Below are positions 43,242 through 53,260 of a stretch of 64,000 bases of DNA, in pieces (position 1 is the stretch's first letter; the number at the start of each line of letters is the position of its first letter). The notes below the pieces were generated by a model. The model worked only from the letters and a program-made list of their open reading frames with translations, did no database searches and had not been told where the DNA came from. The DNA comes from Nevskiales bacterium (GTDB lineage: Bacteria > Pseudomonadota > Gammaproteobacteria > Nevskiales > Nevskiaceae): NCBI GenBank assembly GCA_028698335.1, contig JAQVDP010000020.1, forward strand, positions 1 to 64,000. The letters run 5' to 3'. Position numbers and translations under genes: made by a program.

Positions 43242-44462
43242 ATGCCTTTTCGTGTCGCCTTGTCGGGTCTGAATGCCGCATCCGCGGATCTCAACGTCAC
43301 CGCCAACAACATCGCCAACGTCAACACGACCGGGTTCAAGGGCTCGCGCGCGGAGTTCGCCGACCTGTTCCCGATTTCCGCGTTCGGCGTGTCGTCGACC
43401 GCGACCGGTGCCGGGGTGCGGCTGTCGCGCGTCGCGCAGCAGTTCACCCAGGGCGCGGTGAACTTCACCCAGAATTCGCTCGATCTGGCGATCTCCGGCG
43501 AGGGCTTCTTCACGCTCTCCGACGGTGGTGCGACCGTGTACTCGCGCGCCGGTGCGTTCGGCACCGATCGCGACGGCTATGTCGTCAACGCCAGCGGCCA
43601 GCGCCTGCAGGTCTACCCGCCGGTCAGTGGAGGCAGCGCGTTCGACACCGCGCGGCTCAGCGATCTGCAGCTGTCGACGGCCGACAATCCGCCGGCGGCG
43701 ACGACGCAGGTCAACACCGCGATCAACCTGCCGGCGAACGCATCGCCGCCCGCGAACGGCACCTTCGACGCGACCGATCCGACCAGCTACAACCACACCA
43801 CCTCGGTGACGGTCTATGACTCGCTGGGCGCGGCGCACACGGCCAGCCTGTACTACATCAAGACCGCCAATCCCAACGAATGGGACATGCGGGTACAGGT
43901 CGACGGCACCGACGTCGGCGGCGCCAACACGCTGACCTACTCGGACAGCGGTGTGCTCCTGACCCCCGCCAGCGGCGATCTGACCTTGCCGGCCTATACG
44001 CCGACGACCGGCGCGGCCGACATCAATCTGACGCTGTCGCTCGGGGACTCGACCCAGTTCGGCGACAACTTCGGCGTCAGCTCGCTGACGCAGGACGGCT
44101 ACACCACCGGCCGCCTGACCGGCGTCGAGATCACCCAGGAGGGCGTCGTGCAGGCCCGCTACACCAACGGTCAGGCGACGCCGCTCGGCCAGCTGGCGAT
44201 GGCGACCTTTCCGAATCCGCAGGGACTGCAGCAGCTCGGCGACACCAGCTGGGGCGAGAGCTATGCGGCCGGCCAGGTGATCCGCGGCACCGCCGGATCG
44301 ACCAACTTCGGGCTGATCCAGTCCGGCGCGCTCGAGGCCTCGAACGTCGATCTGACCGAGCAGCTGGTCAACATGATCACCGCGCAGCGCAACTTCCAGG
44401 CGAACTCGCAGATGATCTCGACCGCCGATCAGATCACGCAGACCGTGATCAACATCCGCTAG
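43242..44462 (+). CDS. flgE: Flagellar hook protein FlgE
   Basis: A 406-residue hook subunit. It has the N-terminal LSGLNAASADLNVTANNIAN motif with VNTTGFKGSRAEFADLF, the beta-rich D1/D2 domains, and the C-terminal SGALEASNVDLTEQLVNMIT and AQRNFQANSQMISTADQITQ. It is at the short end for hook proteins. AAGGAGG precedes the ATG. Confidence 0.96.
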   Translation: MPFRVALSGLNAASADLNVTANNIANVNTTGFKGSRAEFADLFPISAFGVSSTATGAGVRLSRVAQQFTQGAVNFTQNSLDLAISGEGFFTLSDGGATVYSRAGAFGTDRDGYVVNASGQRLQVYPPVSGGSAFDTARLSDLQLSTADNPPAATTQVNTAINLPANASPPANGTFDATDPTSYNHTTSVTVYDSLGAAHTASLYYIKTANPNEWDMRVQVDGTDVGGANTLTYSDSGVLLTPASGDLTLPAYTPTTGAADINLTLSLGDSTQFGDNFGVSSLTQDGYTTGRLTGVEITQEGVVQARYTNGQATPLGQLAMATFPNPQGLQQLGDTSWGESYAAGQVIRGTAGSTNFGLIQSGALEASNVDLTEQLVNMITAQRNFQANSQMISTADQITQTVINIR

Positions 44463-44493
44463 GCGCACGGACGCCTCCAACGGCTGAACGACC

Positions 44494-45237
44494 ATGGACC
44501 GAGCTCTCTACGTTGCGATGACCGGCGCCATTCAGACGCTGAAGGCGCAGACCACCAACAACCACAACCTCGCGAACGCGTCGACCACGGGCTTTCGCGC
44601 CGAACTGATCGCCAATACGCCGCAGGAAGTCGGCGGTGCCGGGTTGCCGACGCGGGTCAACGCGCTCGGCACCGGCGTCGGCTGGGACGCACGCAACGGT
44701 GCGATCCAGCAGACCGGGCGCGATCTCGACATCGCGATGCGCCAGGACGTGTGGCTGGCGGTCGTCGCGCCGGACGGTTCCGAGGCCTACACCAAGGCCG
44801 GCGACCTCCAGGTCGACGCGGTCGGACGCGTCACCACCGGCGCGGGCCATGCGGTGCTCGGCGACGGCGGACCCATGGCGATTCCCCCGCACGCCCAGTT
44901 GCAGATCGGTGCCGACGGTACGGTGTCGATGGTGCCGCAGGGGCAGGGCGCCGAGACCCTGGTGTCGATCGGTCGCCTGCGCACCGTCGAGGCCCGCCCC
45001 GAACAGCTCGAGCGCGGCGTCGACGGTCTGATGCGGGCCAAGCCCGGCGAGCTGATCGCCGAAGCGCCGGGCGACGTGCTCGTTTCGGGCGCGCTGGAGT
45101 CGAGCAACGTCAACCTGCCCGAGGCGATGGTCAACATGATCAGCCTGTCGCGCCAGTTCGAGTTGCAGGTCAAGCTGATGAAGACCGCCGAGCAGAATGC
45201 CCAGTCCGCCGCCTCGCTGGTGCGGATGGGCGGCTAG
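44494..45237 (+). CDS. flgF: Flagellar basal-body rod protein FlgF
   Basis: A 247-residue rod protein. The N-terminus is MDRALYVAMTGAIQTLKAQT with NHNLANASTTGFRAEL; the C-terminus has GALESSNVNLPEAMVNMISL and RQFELQVKLMKTAEQNAQSA. It ends this transcription unit: a perfect hairpin follows, and flgG starts 190 bp later behind its own promoter-like element, although flgF and flgG are usually adjacent. Confidence 0.95.
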   Translation: MDRALYVAMTGAIQTLKAQTTNNHNLANASTTGFRAELIANTPQEVGGAGLPTRVNALGTGVGWDARNGAIQQTGRDLDIAMRQDVWLAVVAPDGSEAYTKAGDLQVDAVGRVTTGAGHAVLGDGGPMAIPPHAQLQIGADGTVSMVPQGQGAETLVSIGRLRTVEARPEQLERGVDGLMRAKPGELIAEAPGDVLVSGALESSNVNLPEAMVNMISLSRQFELQVKLMKTAEQNAQSAASLVRMGG

Positions 45238-45263
45238 GCACTCCCACCGCGTCGACGGATTGC

Positions 45264-45285
45264 CGGCGCCGCAGACGCGGCGCCG
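45264..45285 (+). terminator. Hairpin after flgF (possible terminator/attenuator)
   Basis: CGGCGCCGC-AGAC-GCGGCGCCG, a 9-bp GC stem with a 4-nt loop, 27 bp after flgF. A second perfect hairpin lies at 45307-45332 (TCGGCACCG/CGGTGCCGA). There is no T-run, so partial read-through into flgG is likely. Confidence 0.5.
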
Positions 45286-45358
45286 CTGTCGTGTCCGGCC
45301 GAGGCTTCGGCACCGACCGTTCCCGGTGCCGACACGACCGTTCATCGTGACGGAATGA

Positions 45359-45387
45359 CGTCACCGGCCCCTGGTCCGGATCTTGTA
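45359..45387 (+). promoter_or_regulatory. Sigma54-like promoter element before flgG
   Basis: CGTCACCGGCCCCTGG followed by TCCGGATCTTGT. The first 16 bp match the box before the flgB sigma54 site except at one base. The -24 GG (45373-45374) is followed after 10 nt by GT rather than GC, so it is a weaker or derived sigma54 element. Confidence 0.55.
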
Positions 45388-45427
45388 GCGCAGCCTCCAC
45401 AGGCGGAATTCCGTCAGGAGGTAAACG

Positions 45428-46213
45428 ATGAACCAGTCTCTTTGGGTCGCGAAGACCGGCCTCGATGCGCAGCAGATGCGCATGACGCTGATCTCCAACA
45501 ACCTGGCCAACGTCAACACCACCGGCTTCAAGCGCGGCCGCGCCGCGTTCGAGGACCTGATGTACCAGACGGTGCGTCAGCCCGGCGCGCAGACCTCGCA
45601 GCAGACGCAGTCGCCGTCGGGCCTGATGATGGGCACCGGCGTGCACGTGGTCGCCACCGAGAAGCTGTTCACGCAGGGCAACATCCTGCAGACCAACAAT
45701 CCCTTCGATCTGGCGATCAACGGTCGCGGCTTCTTCCAGGTGCAGATGCCGGACGGCACGCTGGCCTATACCCGCGACGGTTCGTTCCAGGTCGACAGCC
45801 AGGGCCAGATGGTGACCGCCAGCGGCTACCCGGTGCAGCCCGGCATCACCATCCCGGCCAACGCGCAGAGCGTGACCATCGGCAGCGACGGCACGGTCAG
45901 CGTGCAGCTTGCCGGCGAGTCCGCGCCCCAGCAGGTGGGCAGCCTGACGGTCGCCGATTTCATCAATCCGGCCGGCCTGCAGCCGCGCGGCGAGAACCTG
46001 TTCGCCGAAACCGCGTCCAGCGGCGCGCCGCAGACCGGAGCGCCCGGCCAGACCGGACTCGGTCTGCTGCTGCAGGGCTCGCTGGAGTCCTCGAACGTCA
46101 ACGTCGTCGAGGAGCTGGTCAACATGATCGAGACACAGCGCGCCTACGAGATGAATTCCAAGGCGATCTCGACCACCGACCAGATGCTCGCCTACGTCTC
46201 CAACAACCTGTGA
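45428..46213 (+). CDS. flgG: Flagellar basal-body rod protein FlgG (distal rod)
   Basis: A 261-residue distal rod subunit, the usual length. [20 protein letters not shown] and [20 protein letters not shown] at the N-terminus; [20 protein letters not shown] and [20 protein letters not shown] at the C-terminus. AGGAGG precedes the ATG. First gene of flgGHIJKL. Confidence 0.97.
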   Translation: MNQSLWVAKTGLDAQQMRMTLISNNLANVNTTGFKRGRAAFEDLMYQTVRQPGAQTSQQTQSPSGLMMGTGVHVVATEKLFTQGNILQTNNPFDLAINGRGFFQVQMPDGTLAYTRDGSFQVDSQGQMVTASGYPVQPGITIPANAQSVTIGSDGTVSVQLAGESAPQQVGSLTVADFINPAGLQPRGENLFAETASSGAPQTGAPGQTGLGLLLQGSLESSNVNVVEELVNMIETQRAYEMNSKAISTTDQMLAYVSNNL

Positions 46214-46224
46214 GGCCGTCCGTC

Positions 46225-46899
46225 ATGAATCTGCCCGGAACGACGCTTGCCCTCGGGGCCGTGCTGCTGCTGGCGGCCTGCTCGTCGGCGCCGGTGGTGC
46301 GCGACGACTATCCGCTGCCGCCGGAAGTGGTCGAGACCCCGGCCGCGCCCGCCGATGGCTCGATCTTCCATGCCGGGCGCAACGTCGCGCTGTTCGAGGA
46401 CTCCAAGGCGCGTCAGGTCGGCGACATCCTCACCGTGCTGCTGGTCGAGAAGACCGACGCGAAGAAGAGCGCCAACACCAGCACCAGCAAGGACAGCTCG
46501 GTCGGCGTGACCTCGCCGACCATCGCCGGCCGCCCGGTCACCGCCGGCGGCACCGAAATCCTCAACTTCGATCTGGGATCGGAGCAGGCCTTCGCCGGCG
46601 GCGGCGACAGCACCCAGTCCAACGCGCTGACCGGTGCGCTCAGCGTCGTCGTCACGCGCGTGCTGCCCAACGGCAACATGGTCGTGCGCGGGCAGAAGCA
46701 GATCGAACTCAACCAGGGACGGGAGATGGTGTCGGTCGAGGGCATCGTGCGTCCGGTCGACATCCAGCCCGGCAACACCGTGACCTCGGACCGGGTGGCC
46801 AACGCGCGCATCCGCTACGGCGGCCGCGGCGTGATCGAGGATGCCAATTCGATGGGCTGGCTGGCGCGGTTCTTCAACTCCGCCTTCTTCCCGTTCTAG
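46225..46899 (+). CDS. flgH: Flagellar L-ring protein FlgH
   Basis: A 224-residue outer-membrane lipoprotein forming the L-ring bushing. The lipobox is in [13 protein letters not shown] (cysteine 19). Family blocks are [40 protein letters not shown] and the C-terminal [20 protein letters not shown]. It is 11 bp after flgG. Confidence 0.96.
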   Translation: MNLPGTTLALGAVLLLAACSSAPVVRDDYPLPPEVVETPAAPADGSIFHAGRNVALFEDSKARQVGDILTVLLVEKTDAKKSANTSTSKDSSVGVTSPTIAGRPVTAGGTEILNFDLGSEQAFAGGGDSTQSNALTGALSVVVTRVLPNGNMVVRGQKQIELNQGREMVSVEGIVRPVDIQPGNTVTSDRVANARIRYGGRGVIEDANSMGWLARFFNSAFFPF

Positions 46900-46913
46900 A
46901 CAGGGGTGATCTC

Positions 46914-48011
46914 ATGCGACGACTGATCGGCATCCTGATCCTGCTGGCCGCATGGCCGGCCTGCGCCGAGCGTGTCAAGGATCTGGCGAGCATCCAGGGT
47001 GTGCGCGGCAACCCGCTGATCGGCTACGGCCTGGTGGTCGGGCTCGATGGCAGCGGTGACCAGACCACGCAGGCGCCCTTCACCACGCAGAGCCTGCGCG
47101 CGATGCTCGCCCAGCTCGGTGTCGTGGTGCCGGCGAACATCAATCCGCAGCTCAAGAACGTTGCCGCCGTCGCGGTCAGTGCCGAGCTGCCACCGTTCGC
47201 CAAGGTCGGACAGCAGATCGACATCACCGTTTCGTCGATCGGCAACGCCGGATCGCTGCGTGGCGGCAGCCTGCTGATGACCCAGCTCAAGGGCGCCGAC
47301 GGCCAGATCTACGCGATCGCGCAGGGCAATGTCATCGTCGGCGGTCTCGGCGTGTCCGGCAACGACGGCTCACGGATCTCGATCAACGTGCCCAGTGCCG
47401 GCCGCGTGCCCAACGGCGCGATGGTCGAGCGCGTCGTCCCGAACAGCTTCGCGGCCACCCCGGAGCTGAAACTGAATCTGCATACGCCGGACTTCACCAC
47501 CGCCGCGCGCCTCGCCCAGGCGGTCAACGCCACGCTGGGCAACGAGTTCGCGCGCGCCGAGGACGCGGTGACCGTCGCCGTCATGGCGCCGGGCGACCCG
47601 GGCAAGCGCGTGGCATTCATGTCGGCGCTGGAGAACATCGAAGTCACGCCGGGCGAGGCCGCGGCGCGCGTGGTGGTCAATTCGCGCACCGGAACGATCG
47701 TGATCGGCAGCCACGTGCGGGTGATGCCGGCGGCCGTCGCCCACGGTTCGCTGGCGGTGACGATTTCCGAGAAGCCGCAGGTGTCGCAGCCCGAGCCGTT
47801 CTCGCAGGGCCAGACCACCGTGGTGCCGCGCTCCTCGATCGAGGTGTCGCAGCAGGGCGAGGGGCGCATGTTCCTGTTCGACTCGGGCGTGTCGCTCGAC
47901 GACATCGTCCGCGCGGTCAACCAGGTCGGCGCGGCGCCGGGCGATCTGGTCGCGATACTCGAAGCGCTCAAGGAAGCCGGCGCGTTGCGCGCCGAGCTGG
48001 TCGTGATCTAG
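46914..48011 (+). CDS. flgI: Flagellar P-ring protein FlgI
   Basis: A 365-residue periplasmic P-ring subunit with a cleavable signal ([15 protein letters not shown]). It has [20 protein letters not shown] at the mature N-terminus, then [20 protein letters not shown] and [20 protein letters not shown]. The C-terminus is [20 protein letters not shown]. It needs FlgA, encoded at 39820-40497, for assembly. Confidence 0.97.
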   Translation: MRRLIGILILLAAWPACAERVKDLASIQGVRGNPLIGYGLVVGLDGSGDQTTQAPFTTQSLRAMLAQLGVVVPANINPQLKNVAAVAVSAELPPFAKVGQQIDITVSSIGNAGSLRGGSLLMTQLKGADGQIYAIAQGNVIVGGLGVSGNDGSRISINVPSAGRVPNGAMVERVVPNSFAATPELKLNLHTPDFTTAARLAQAVNATLGNEFARAEDAVTVAVMAPGDPGKRVAFMSALENIEVTPGEAAARVVVNSRTGTIVIGSHVRVMPAAVAHGSLAVTISEKPQVSQPEPFSQGQTTVVPRSSIEVSQQGEGRMFLFDSGVSLDDIVRAVNQVGAAPGDLVAILEALKEAGALRAELVVI

Positions 48012-48030
48012 GGCCTGTGGCCGGTCGCGC

Positions 48031-49011
48031 ATGAATCCGGGCGTCAACACTCTCGACTTCGGGCAGTTCGCCTCGCTGCGGGCCGACGCGCGCCGCGAGG
48101 ACCCGGAGGCGCTGCGCAAGGCCGCGCAGCAGTTCGAGGCGATCATGCTCCAGCAGATGCTCAAGAGCATGCGCGCCGCGAGTCTCGGCGACGACGTGCT
48201 CGGGGGCGAACAGACCCAGTTCTATCAGGAGATGTTCGACCAGCAGATCGCGCAGCATCTGGCCGCGACCAAGGGGTTCGGTGTCGCCGACATGATGGTG
48301 CGGCAGCTGCGCGGCGGCGCCGCGACCGCTGCACAGGGTTCCGCGGCCACGGCGATTTCGCTGCCGCTGCAGGCCCGCGCGGCGGCGACGCACGCGGGCG
48401 GCGCCGCAGCGGACGTGCGCGGGGTCACCGCCGCCACCCCGACCGCCGGGGCCGCCGCTGCGTCCGGAACGGCCGCCGCGGACGCATCCTGGCGTCCGGA
48501 GTCACCCGAAGCCTTCATCCGCGACATCCTGCCGCACGCGCAGCGCGCGGCCGAAAAGCTGGGGATCGATCCGCAGGTGCTGGTGGCCCAGGCCGCGCTC
48601 GAGACCGGCTGGGGCCAGCACCAGATGCGCCATGCCGATGGTCGGCCGACATTCAACTTATTCGGCATCAAGGCCGATAAAAGCTGGGAAGGCGGTGCCG
48701 TGAGCCGCCAGACCCATGAATTCGAAGACGGCAGCATGTACAGGACCGAAGCCCAATTCCGAGCATACCCGTCGCTGGCGGCGGCGTTCGACGACTACGT
48801 CGGTTTTCTGACGTCGAACCCGCGTTACGTCGACGCCCTGCGCCATCAGGGCGACAGCCGGCACTTCGTCTCGGGCCTGCAGAAAGCCGGCTATGCGACC
48901 GACCCGGCCTATGCCGACAAGATTCTGCGCATCGCCGACAGCCCGACGCTGCGGTCCGCGCTCGACCTTCCCGCGGGCAAGCCCGCATCCGCCCGCCTGA
49001 TTTCGGTGTAA
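48031..49011 (+). CDS. flgJ: Flagellar rod assembly protein/muramidase FlgJ
   Basis: A 326-residue dual-domain protein. The N-terminal rod-scaffold domain (AAQQFEAIMLQQMLKSMRAA near residue 30; GGEQTQFYQEMFDQQIAQHL near 60) is joined by an Ala/Thr-rich linker (about 95-155) to a C-terminal glucosaminidase that opens peptidoglycan for the rod. The catalytic motif AALETGWGQHQMR is near residue 189, followed by NLFGIKADKSWEGGAVSRQT. The dual-domain form is typical of gamma/betaproteobacteria. Confidence 0.96.
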   Translation: MNPGVNTLDFGQFASLRADARREDPEALRKAAQQFEAIMLQQMLKSMRAASLGDDVLGGEQTQFYQEMFDQQIAQHLAATKGFGVADMMVRQLRGGAATAAQGSAATAISLPLQARAAATHAGGAAADVRGVTAATPTAGAAAASGTAAADASWRPESPEAFIRDILPHAQRAAEKLGIDPQVLVAQAALETGWGQHQMRHADGRPTFNLFGIKADKSWEGGAVSRQTHEFEDGSMYRTEAQFRAYPSLAAAFDDYVGFLTSNPRYVDALRHQGDSRHFVSGLQKAGYATDPAYADKILRIADSPTLRSALDLPAGKPASARLISV

Positions 49012-49015
49012 CGCC

Positions 49016-50896
49016 ATGGCCGATCTGCTCTCCATCGGAATTTCGGGGCTGCTGGCCCATCGCCAGGCGCTCAATACCACCAGCCACAACATCGCCAACG
49101 TCAACACCGAGGGCTATACCCGGCAGCGCGTGGAGTTCGATACGCGGACGCCGGAGGGCAGCGGCGCCGGCTTCGTCGGCACCGGGGTGGACATCACCAC
49201 GGTGCGCCGCATCGTCGACGAGCTGAACACCACACGCCTGCAGGCCGACGCCTCGGCCTACCAGCGGCTCGATGTGTTCGCCGATTTCGCGTCGCGGGTC
49301 GACCAGTTGCTGTCCGACGCCGACGCCGGCCTGTCGCAGCCGCTGCAGGGCTTCTTCGATGCCGCGTCCGATCTGGCACAGAATCCGACCTCCGAGGCCG
49401 CGCGCGCGAACCTGATCGGCACCGCCGATACGCTCGCCAGCCGGTTCGGCGAGCTGCAGGCGCAGCTCGACGTGATGGACGACGAGATCAACCAGCGCAT
49501 CGGCATGACCGTCGATGACATCAACCGCTACACCGAGTCGATCGCCAAGCTCAACGACGAGATCGCCCTGCAGCAGGGACAGTTCGGCGGGCAGCCGGCC
49601 AACGATCTGCTCGACCAGCGCGACCAGCTGGTCCGCGAGCTGGCCGGTCAGATCGGCATCAAGACCACGACGCAGAGCGACGGCACGCTGAGCGTCTTCA
49701 CCGCCACCGGCCAGGCGCTGGTGCTCGGCAAGCAGAACATGGAATTGTCCGTCGGCGAGGATGCCTACGGCTCGGGTCGCGTCGACATCCTCTACGGCGG
49801 CAACAGCCGCATCACCGATCAGGTCAGCGGCGGGGCGCTCGGCGGCCTGCTCGACGTGCGCCGCGAGGCGATCGATCCGGCCCGCAGCCGGCTCGGACGC
49901 CTGGCGGTCGGGATCGGCGAGGCCTTCAACGCCCAGCACATGGCGGGCATGGACAGCTACGGCGATCTCGGCGGCGAATTCTTCAGCGTGCCGTCGGGTA
50001 CGGCGCTGGCGGCGGTCGACAACAGTGGCTCGGCGACGATCGACGTGGGCTTCGGCAATGTGTCCGCGCTGACCGGCGACGATTACGATCTGAGCTTCGA
50101 CGGCACCGCGTGGTCGCTGAACAACCGCAGCACCGGGACCAGCGTGGCGCTGAGCGGTAGTGGCACCGCGGCCGACCCGTTGCGGGCGGACGGCTTCGAG
50201 CTGGTGGTCAGCGGCGCTGCCAGCGCCGGCGACCGTTTCCTGATCCAGCCGACGGCGCATGCCGCGTCGGATCTGTCGGTCGCGATCACCGATCCGGCCC
50301 GGGTCGCGGCAGCGTCGCCGCTGCGCGCCGAAGCCGATCTCGGCAACACCGGTTCGGCGAAACTGTCGCAGCCGACCGTGACCGACGCGAGCAATCCGGA
50401 TTTGCAGACCCCGGTCACGATCAGCTTCACCGGTGCGAACAGCTACCAGATCAACGGCAGCGGCAGCTACACCTGGTCCGCGGGAACGCCGATCAGCGTC
50501 AACGGCTGGCAGATGTCGATCACCGGCACGCCGGCGGCGGGCGACCAGTTCAGCGTCGGCCCCGGAACCGTCGACAGCGGCGACAACGGCAATGCGCGCG
50601 CGCTGGCCCAGCTCGGGCAGCAGTCGCTGTTCGACGGTGGCCGCAGCTCGATCAGGCAGGAGCAGGCCGGACTGGTGTCGCAGGCCGGGCTCAACGCCCA
50701 GCAGTCGGCGCTGCGTCGCGACGCGCAGGGCGCGGTGCAGGCGCAGAACCTGGCGCGCCGCGAGTCGGTGTCCGGCGTCAACCTCGACGAGGAGGCGGCG
50801 GACCTGGTCCGGTACCAGCAGGCCTATCAGGCCGCGGCCCAGGTGATCCAGGTCGCCAACGAGCTGTTCCAGACCCTGTTGTCGGCAACCCGGTAA
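49016..50896 (+). CDS. flgK: Flagellar hook-associated protein FlgK (HAP1)
   Basis: A 626-residue first hook-filament junction protein. N-terminal GISGLLAHRQALNTTSHNIA and NVNTEGYTRQRVEFDTRTP; C-terminal VSGVNLDEEAADLVRYQQAY and AAAQVIQVANELFQTLLSAT. Its start is 4 bp after the flgJ stop. It is chaperoned by FlgN. Confidence 0.96.
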   Translation: MADLLSIGISGLLAHRQALNTTSHNIANVNTEGYTRQRVEFDTRTPEGSGAGFVGTGVDITTVRRIVDELNTTRLQADASAYQRLDVFADFASRVDQLLSDADAGLSQPLQGFFDAASDLAQNPTSEAARANLIGTADTLASRFGELQAQLDVMDDEINQRIGMTVDDINRYTESIAKLNDEIALQQGQFGGQPANDLLDQRDQLVRELAGQIGIKTTTQSDGTLSVFTATGQALVLGKQNMELSVGEDAYGSGRVDILYGGNSRITDQVSGGALGGLLDVRREAIDPARSRLGRLAVGIGEAFNAQHMAGMDSYGDLGGEFFSVPSGTALAAVDNSGSATIDVGFGNVSALTGDDYDLSFDGTAWSLNNRSTGTSVALSGSGTAADPLRADGFELVVSGAASAGDRFLIQPTAHAASDLSVAITDPARVAAASPLRAEADLGNTGSAKLSQPTVTDASNPDLQTPVTISFTGANSYQINGSGSYTWSAGTPISVNGWQMSITGTPAAGDQFSVGPGTVDSGDNGNARALAQLGQQSLFDGGRSSIRQEQAGLVSQAGLNAQQSALRRDAQGAVQAQNLARRESVSGVNLDEEAADLVRYQQAYQAAAQVIQVANELFQTLLSATR

Positions 50897-50909
50897 AGGA
50901 GGCGGACCG

Positions 50910-52103
50910 ATGCGTATCTCGACCGCACAGATGTTCCGGCAGGGCATCGAGCAGATGCAGCGCCAGCAGTTCGCGCTGGCGCGTACCCAGCAGCAGATCT
51001 CCACCGGCCTGCGCTGGACCAGCGCCGCCGACGACCCGGCGAACTGGGCCGCCGCCGAGGGGCTGCAGAATCTCGTCGACCAGAACGCGCAGTACCAGAG
51101 CAACGCCGAGGCGGCGATGCACCGGCTGTATATCGAAGAGGATGCGCTGGCGTCGGGGATCGACGTGCTCAACCGCGTCCGCGAACTGGTCATCCAGGGC
51201 AATACCGCGTCGCAGTCCGACGAGTCGCGCGCCGCGATCTCGCAGGAACTCGACAGCCTGCGCGAACAGCTGCTGACGGTGGCCAACCGCGACGACGGAC
51301 AGGGTCGCTACATCTTCGCCGGCAGCTCGGATTCCGCCGAACCGTTCTCGTGGGACGGCAGTGCGGCGATCTACGGCGGCGACCAGCAGGTCCGCGAGGC
51401 GCAGATCGGGACGCGGCGGACGATCGCCGAATCCGATGCCGGCAGCGACGTGTTCATGCGTCTGAAGACCGGCAACGGCAGCTTCGCGGTCAGTGCGGAT
51501 GCGGCCAATGCCGGCAGCGTGCAGCTGTCGTCCGCGAAGACCTATGACGCCGGGCTGTGGGATGGCGGGACCTACAGCGTCAGCTTCACCGGCAGCGACT
51601 ACGAGGTGCGGGACGCCGGCAACACCGTGATCCAGACCGGACCCTACACTTCGGGGGCGGCGATCCGTTTCCAGGGCGTCGAACTGAGCCTGGAAGGCAC
51701 GCCGGCCGCCGGCGACCGGTTCACCGTCGGCCCGAGCCAGCCGCAGGACGCGATGGCGCTGGTCGACAAGCTGGCGCGTCTGCTCGAGGCGCCGCAGGAC
51801 ACGCCCGCGCAGAAGGCGCAGGTGCAGACCGCGATGCATCAGGGCCTGACCGAACTCGACGACGCGCAGCTGCACTTCTCCAGCGTCCGTGCCGGCGTCG
51901 GGCTGCGCCTGCGCGCGGCCGACGACGCGGTCGCCCAGCTCGGCGCACAGCAGCTGCATGCCGAGGAGGCCTTGTCGAATCTGAGGGATGTCGACGTCGC
52001 CGAGGCCATCAGCAACCTGCAGCAGCAGATGCTGACCCTGCAGGCGGCCCAGCAGACCTATATGTCCGTTCAGGGCCTGTCGCTGTTCGACTATCTGCGC
52101 TAG
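50910..52103 (+). CDS. flgL: Flagellar hook-associated protein FlgL (HAP3)
   Basis: A 397-residue second junction protein, flagellin-like at both ends: MRISTAQMFRQGIEQMQRQQ and ISTGLRWTSAADDPANWAAA; C-terminal NLRDVDVAEAISNLQQQMLT and LQAAQQTYMSVQGLSLFDYL. AAAGGAGG precedes the ATG. Last gene of the unit; no T-rich terminator follows. Confidence 0.95.
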   Translation: MRISTAQMFRQGIEQMQRQQFALARTQQQISTGLRWTSAADDPANWAAAEGLQNLVDQNAQYQSNAEAAMHRLYIEEDALASGIDVLNRVRELVIQGNTASQSDESRAAISQELDSLREQLLTVANRDDGQGRYIFAGSSDSAEPFSWDGSAAIYGGDQQVREAQIGTRRTIAESDAGSDVFMRLKTGNGSFAVSADAANAGSVQLSSAKTYDAGLWDGGTYSVSFTGSDYEVRDAGNTVIQTGPYTSGAAIRFQGVELSLEGTPAAGDRFTVGPSQPQDAMALVDKLARLLEAPQDTPAQKAQVQTAMHQGLTELDDAQLHFSSVRAGVGLRLRAADDAVAQLGAQQLHAEEALSNLRDVDVAEAISNLQQQMLTLQAAQQTYMSVQGLSLFDYLR

Positions 52104-52156
52104 CCCACGGTGGTATCCAGCGCCTGTATCCCGCGCCGGAGGGGCGCCCGGGTGTT

Positions 52157-52170
52157 GTGACCATGGTCAC
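52157..52170. promoter_or_regulatory. 14-bp palindrome upstream of the OmpA-family gene
   Basis: GTGACCATGGTCAC is a perfect palindrome 61 bp before the ATG and the only conspicuous signal in the 127-bp gap after flgL. It could be an operator for a dimeric repressor or activator; no family can be assigned. Confidence 0.35.
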
Positions 52171-52230
52171 GGCATCGCCATGATCGCCGCTGCATAGTGC
52201 CGGGCATTCGTCGCACGAGGGAGCGTCACG

Positions 52231-53241
52231 ATGTCAGGCAAGATGCCGTACCGCCGAACACTGTCCATGCTGTTGGCCGTCTGCGCGTTGCTGGCGCTGC
52301 CGCCGGCCGGCGCCGCAGCGGCCCAGGATGTGGCGGGCAGCAGCGATCATCCGCTGGTCGGACGCTATCAGGGGGCGGTGATCCGGACCTACGAAACCAA
52401 GACCTACGACGAGACCCGCCTGCCGGACCGGACCATGCCCAAGGGCGCGGACCGGGACGGCGACGGCTGGACCCGCGAGCTGAGCGGCAAGGTCACCTCG
52501 ATCCGCTACGAAGGGCCGGCGCAGCGGTCGATCCTGGAGGTCATGCGCAACTACCAGCAGGCACTCAAGGCCGCCGGATTCAGCGAGATCTTCTTCTGCC
52601 GCGCGCAGGCCAAGGACTGCACAACGGCTGGCGGGATCACTTCGTTCTGGACGCTGGCCAAGGGTGCGAACGGCCTGCCCACCACCTGGGATACGTCGAC
52701 CTATCTGCTGGCCGAGAAGGACGAGGGCGGGCGTCACGTGACCGTCGGCCTGCTCGGCGTCGAGACGCGTGCGACCGGGCCGCATCCACTGACGCCGCAT
52801 GTCGCGCTCACCGTGGTCGAGTCCGAACCGATGCAGACCGGCCAGATCGAAGTCATCGAGGCTTCGGAGATGGAGCAGTCGATCGAGCGCAACGGCAGGA
52901 TCGCGATCTACGGGATCCACTTCGATACCGATTCGGCCGAGCTGCAGCCGGCGTCGACCCCGCAGATCGAGCAACTGGCCGAGCTGCTCAAGACCCGTCC
53001 GGCGCTCAAGGTGATCGTCGTCGGCCATACCGACGGGCAGGGCGCCTTCGACTACAACCTGAACCTGTCGCAGCGGCGGGCGCAGGCCGTCGTCGACGTG
53101 CTGGCGAAGCAGTACGGCATCGCCGGTCCCCGCATGACGCCGGCCGGGGCCGGCATGGTCGCCCCGGTCGCCAGCAATCGCACCGAGGCCGGCCGCGCGC
53201 TGAACCGCAGGGTGGAGATCGTCGAGGTCGTCGGCGGCTAG
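52231..53241 (+). CDS. OmpA-family envelope protein with N-terminal DUF4892-like domain
   Basis: A 336-residue exported protein (signal LSMLLAVCALLALPPAGAAA). The N-terminal two thirds (about 35-210) resembles the periplasmic DUF4892-type domain (EVMRNYQQALKAAGFSEIFF; GRHVTVGLLGVETRA). The C-terminal 110 residues are a peptidoglycan-binding OmpA domain (IHFDTDSAELQPASTPQIEQ, KVIVVGHTDGQGAFDYNLNL, SQRRAQAVVDVLAKQYGI). It tethers the envelope to the wall. It follows flgL but has its own leader and palindrome, so it need not be flagellar. Confidence 0.85.
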   Translation: MSGKMPYRRTLSMLLAVCALLALPPAGAAAAQDVAGSSDHPLVGRYQGAVIRTYETKTYDETRLPDRTMPKGADRDGDGWTRELSGKVTSIRYEGPAQRSILEVMRNYQQALKAAGFSEIFFCRAQAKDCTTAGGITSFWTLAKGANGLPTTWDTSTYLLAEKDEGGRHVTVGLLGVETRATGPHPLTPHVALTVVESEPMQTGQIEVIEASEMEQSIERNGRIAIYGIHFDTDSAELQPASTPQIEQLAELLKTRPALKVIVVGHTDGQGAFDYNLNLSQRRAQAVVDVLAKQYGIAGPRMTPAGAGMVAPVASNRTEAGRALNRRVEIVEVVGG

Positions 53242-53260
53242 CTGGGCGGAGTCCCGCGTT

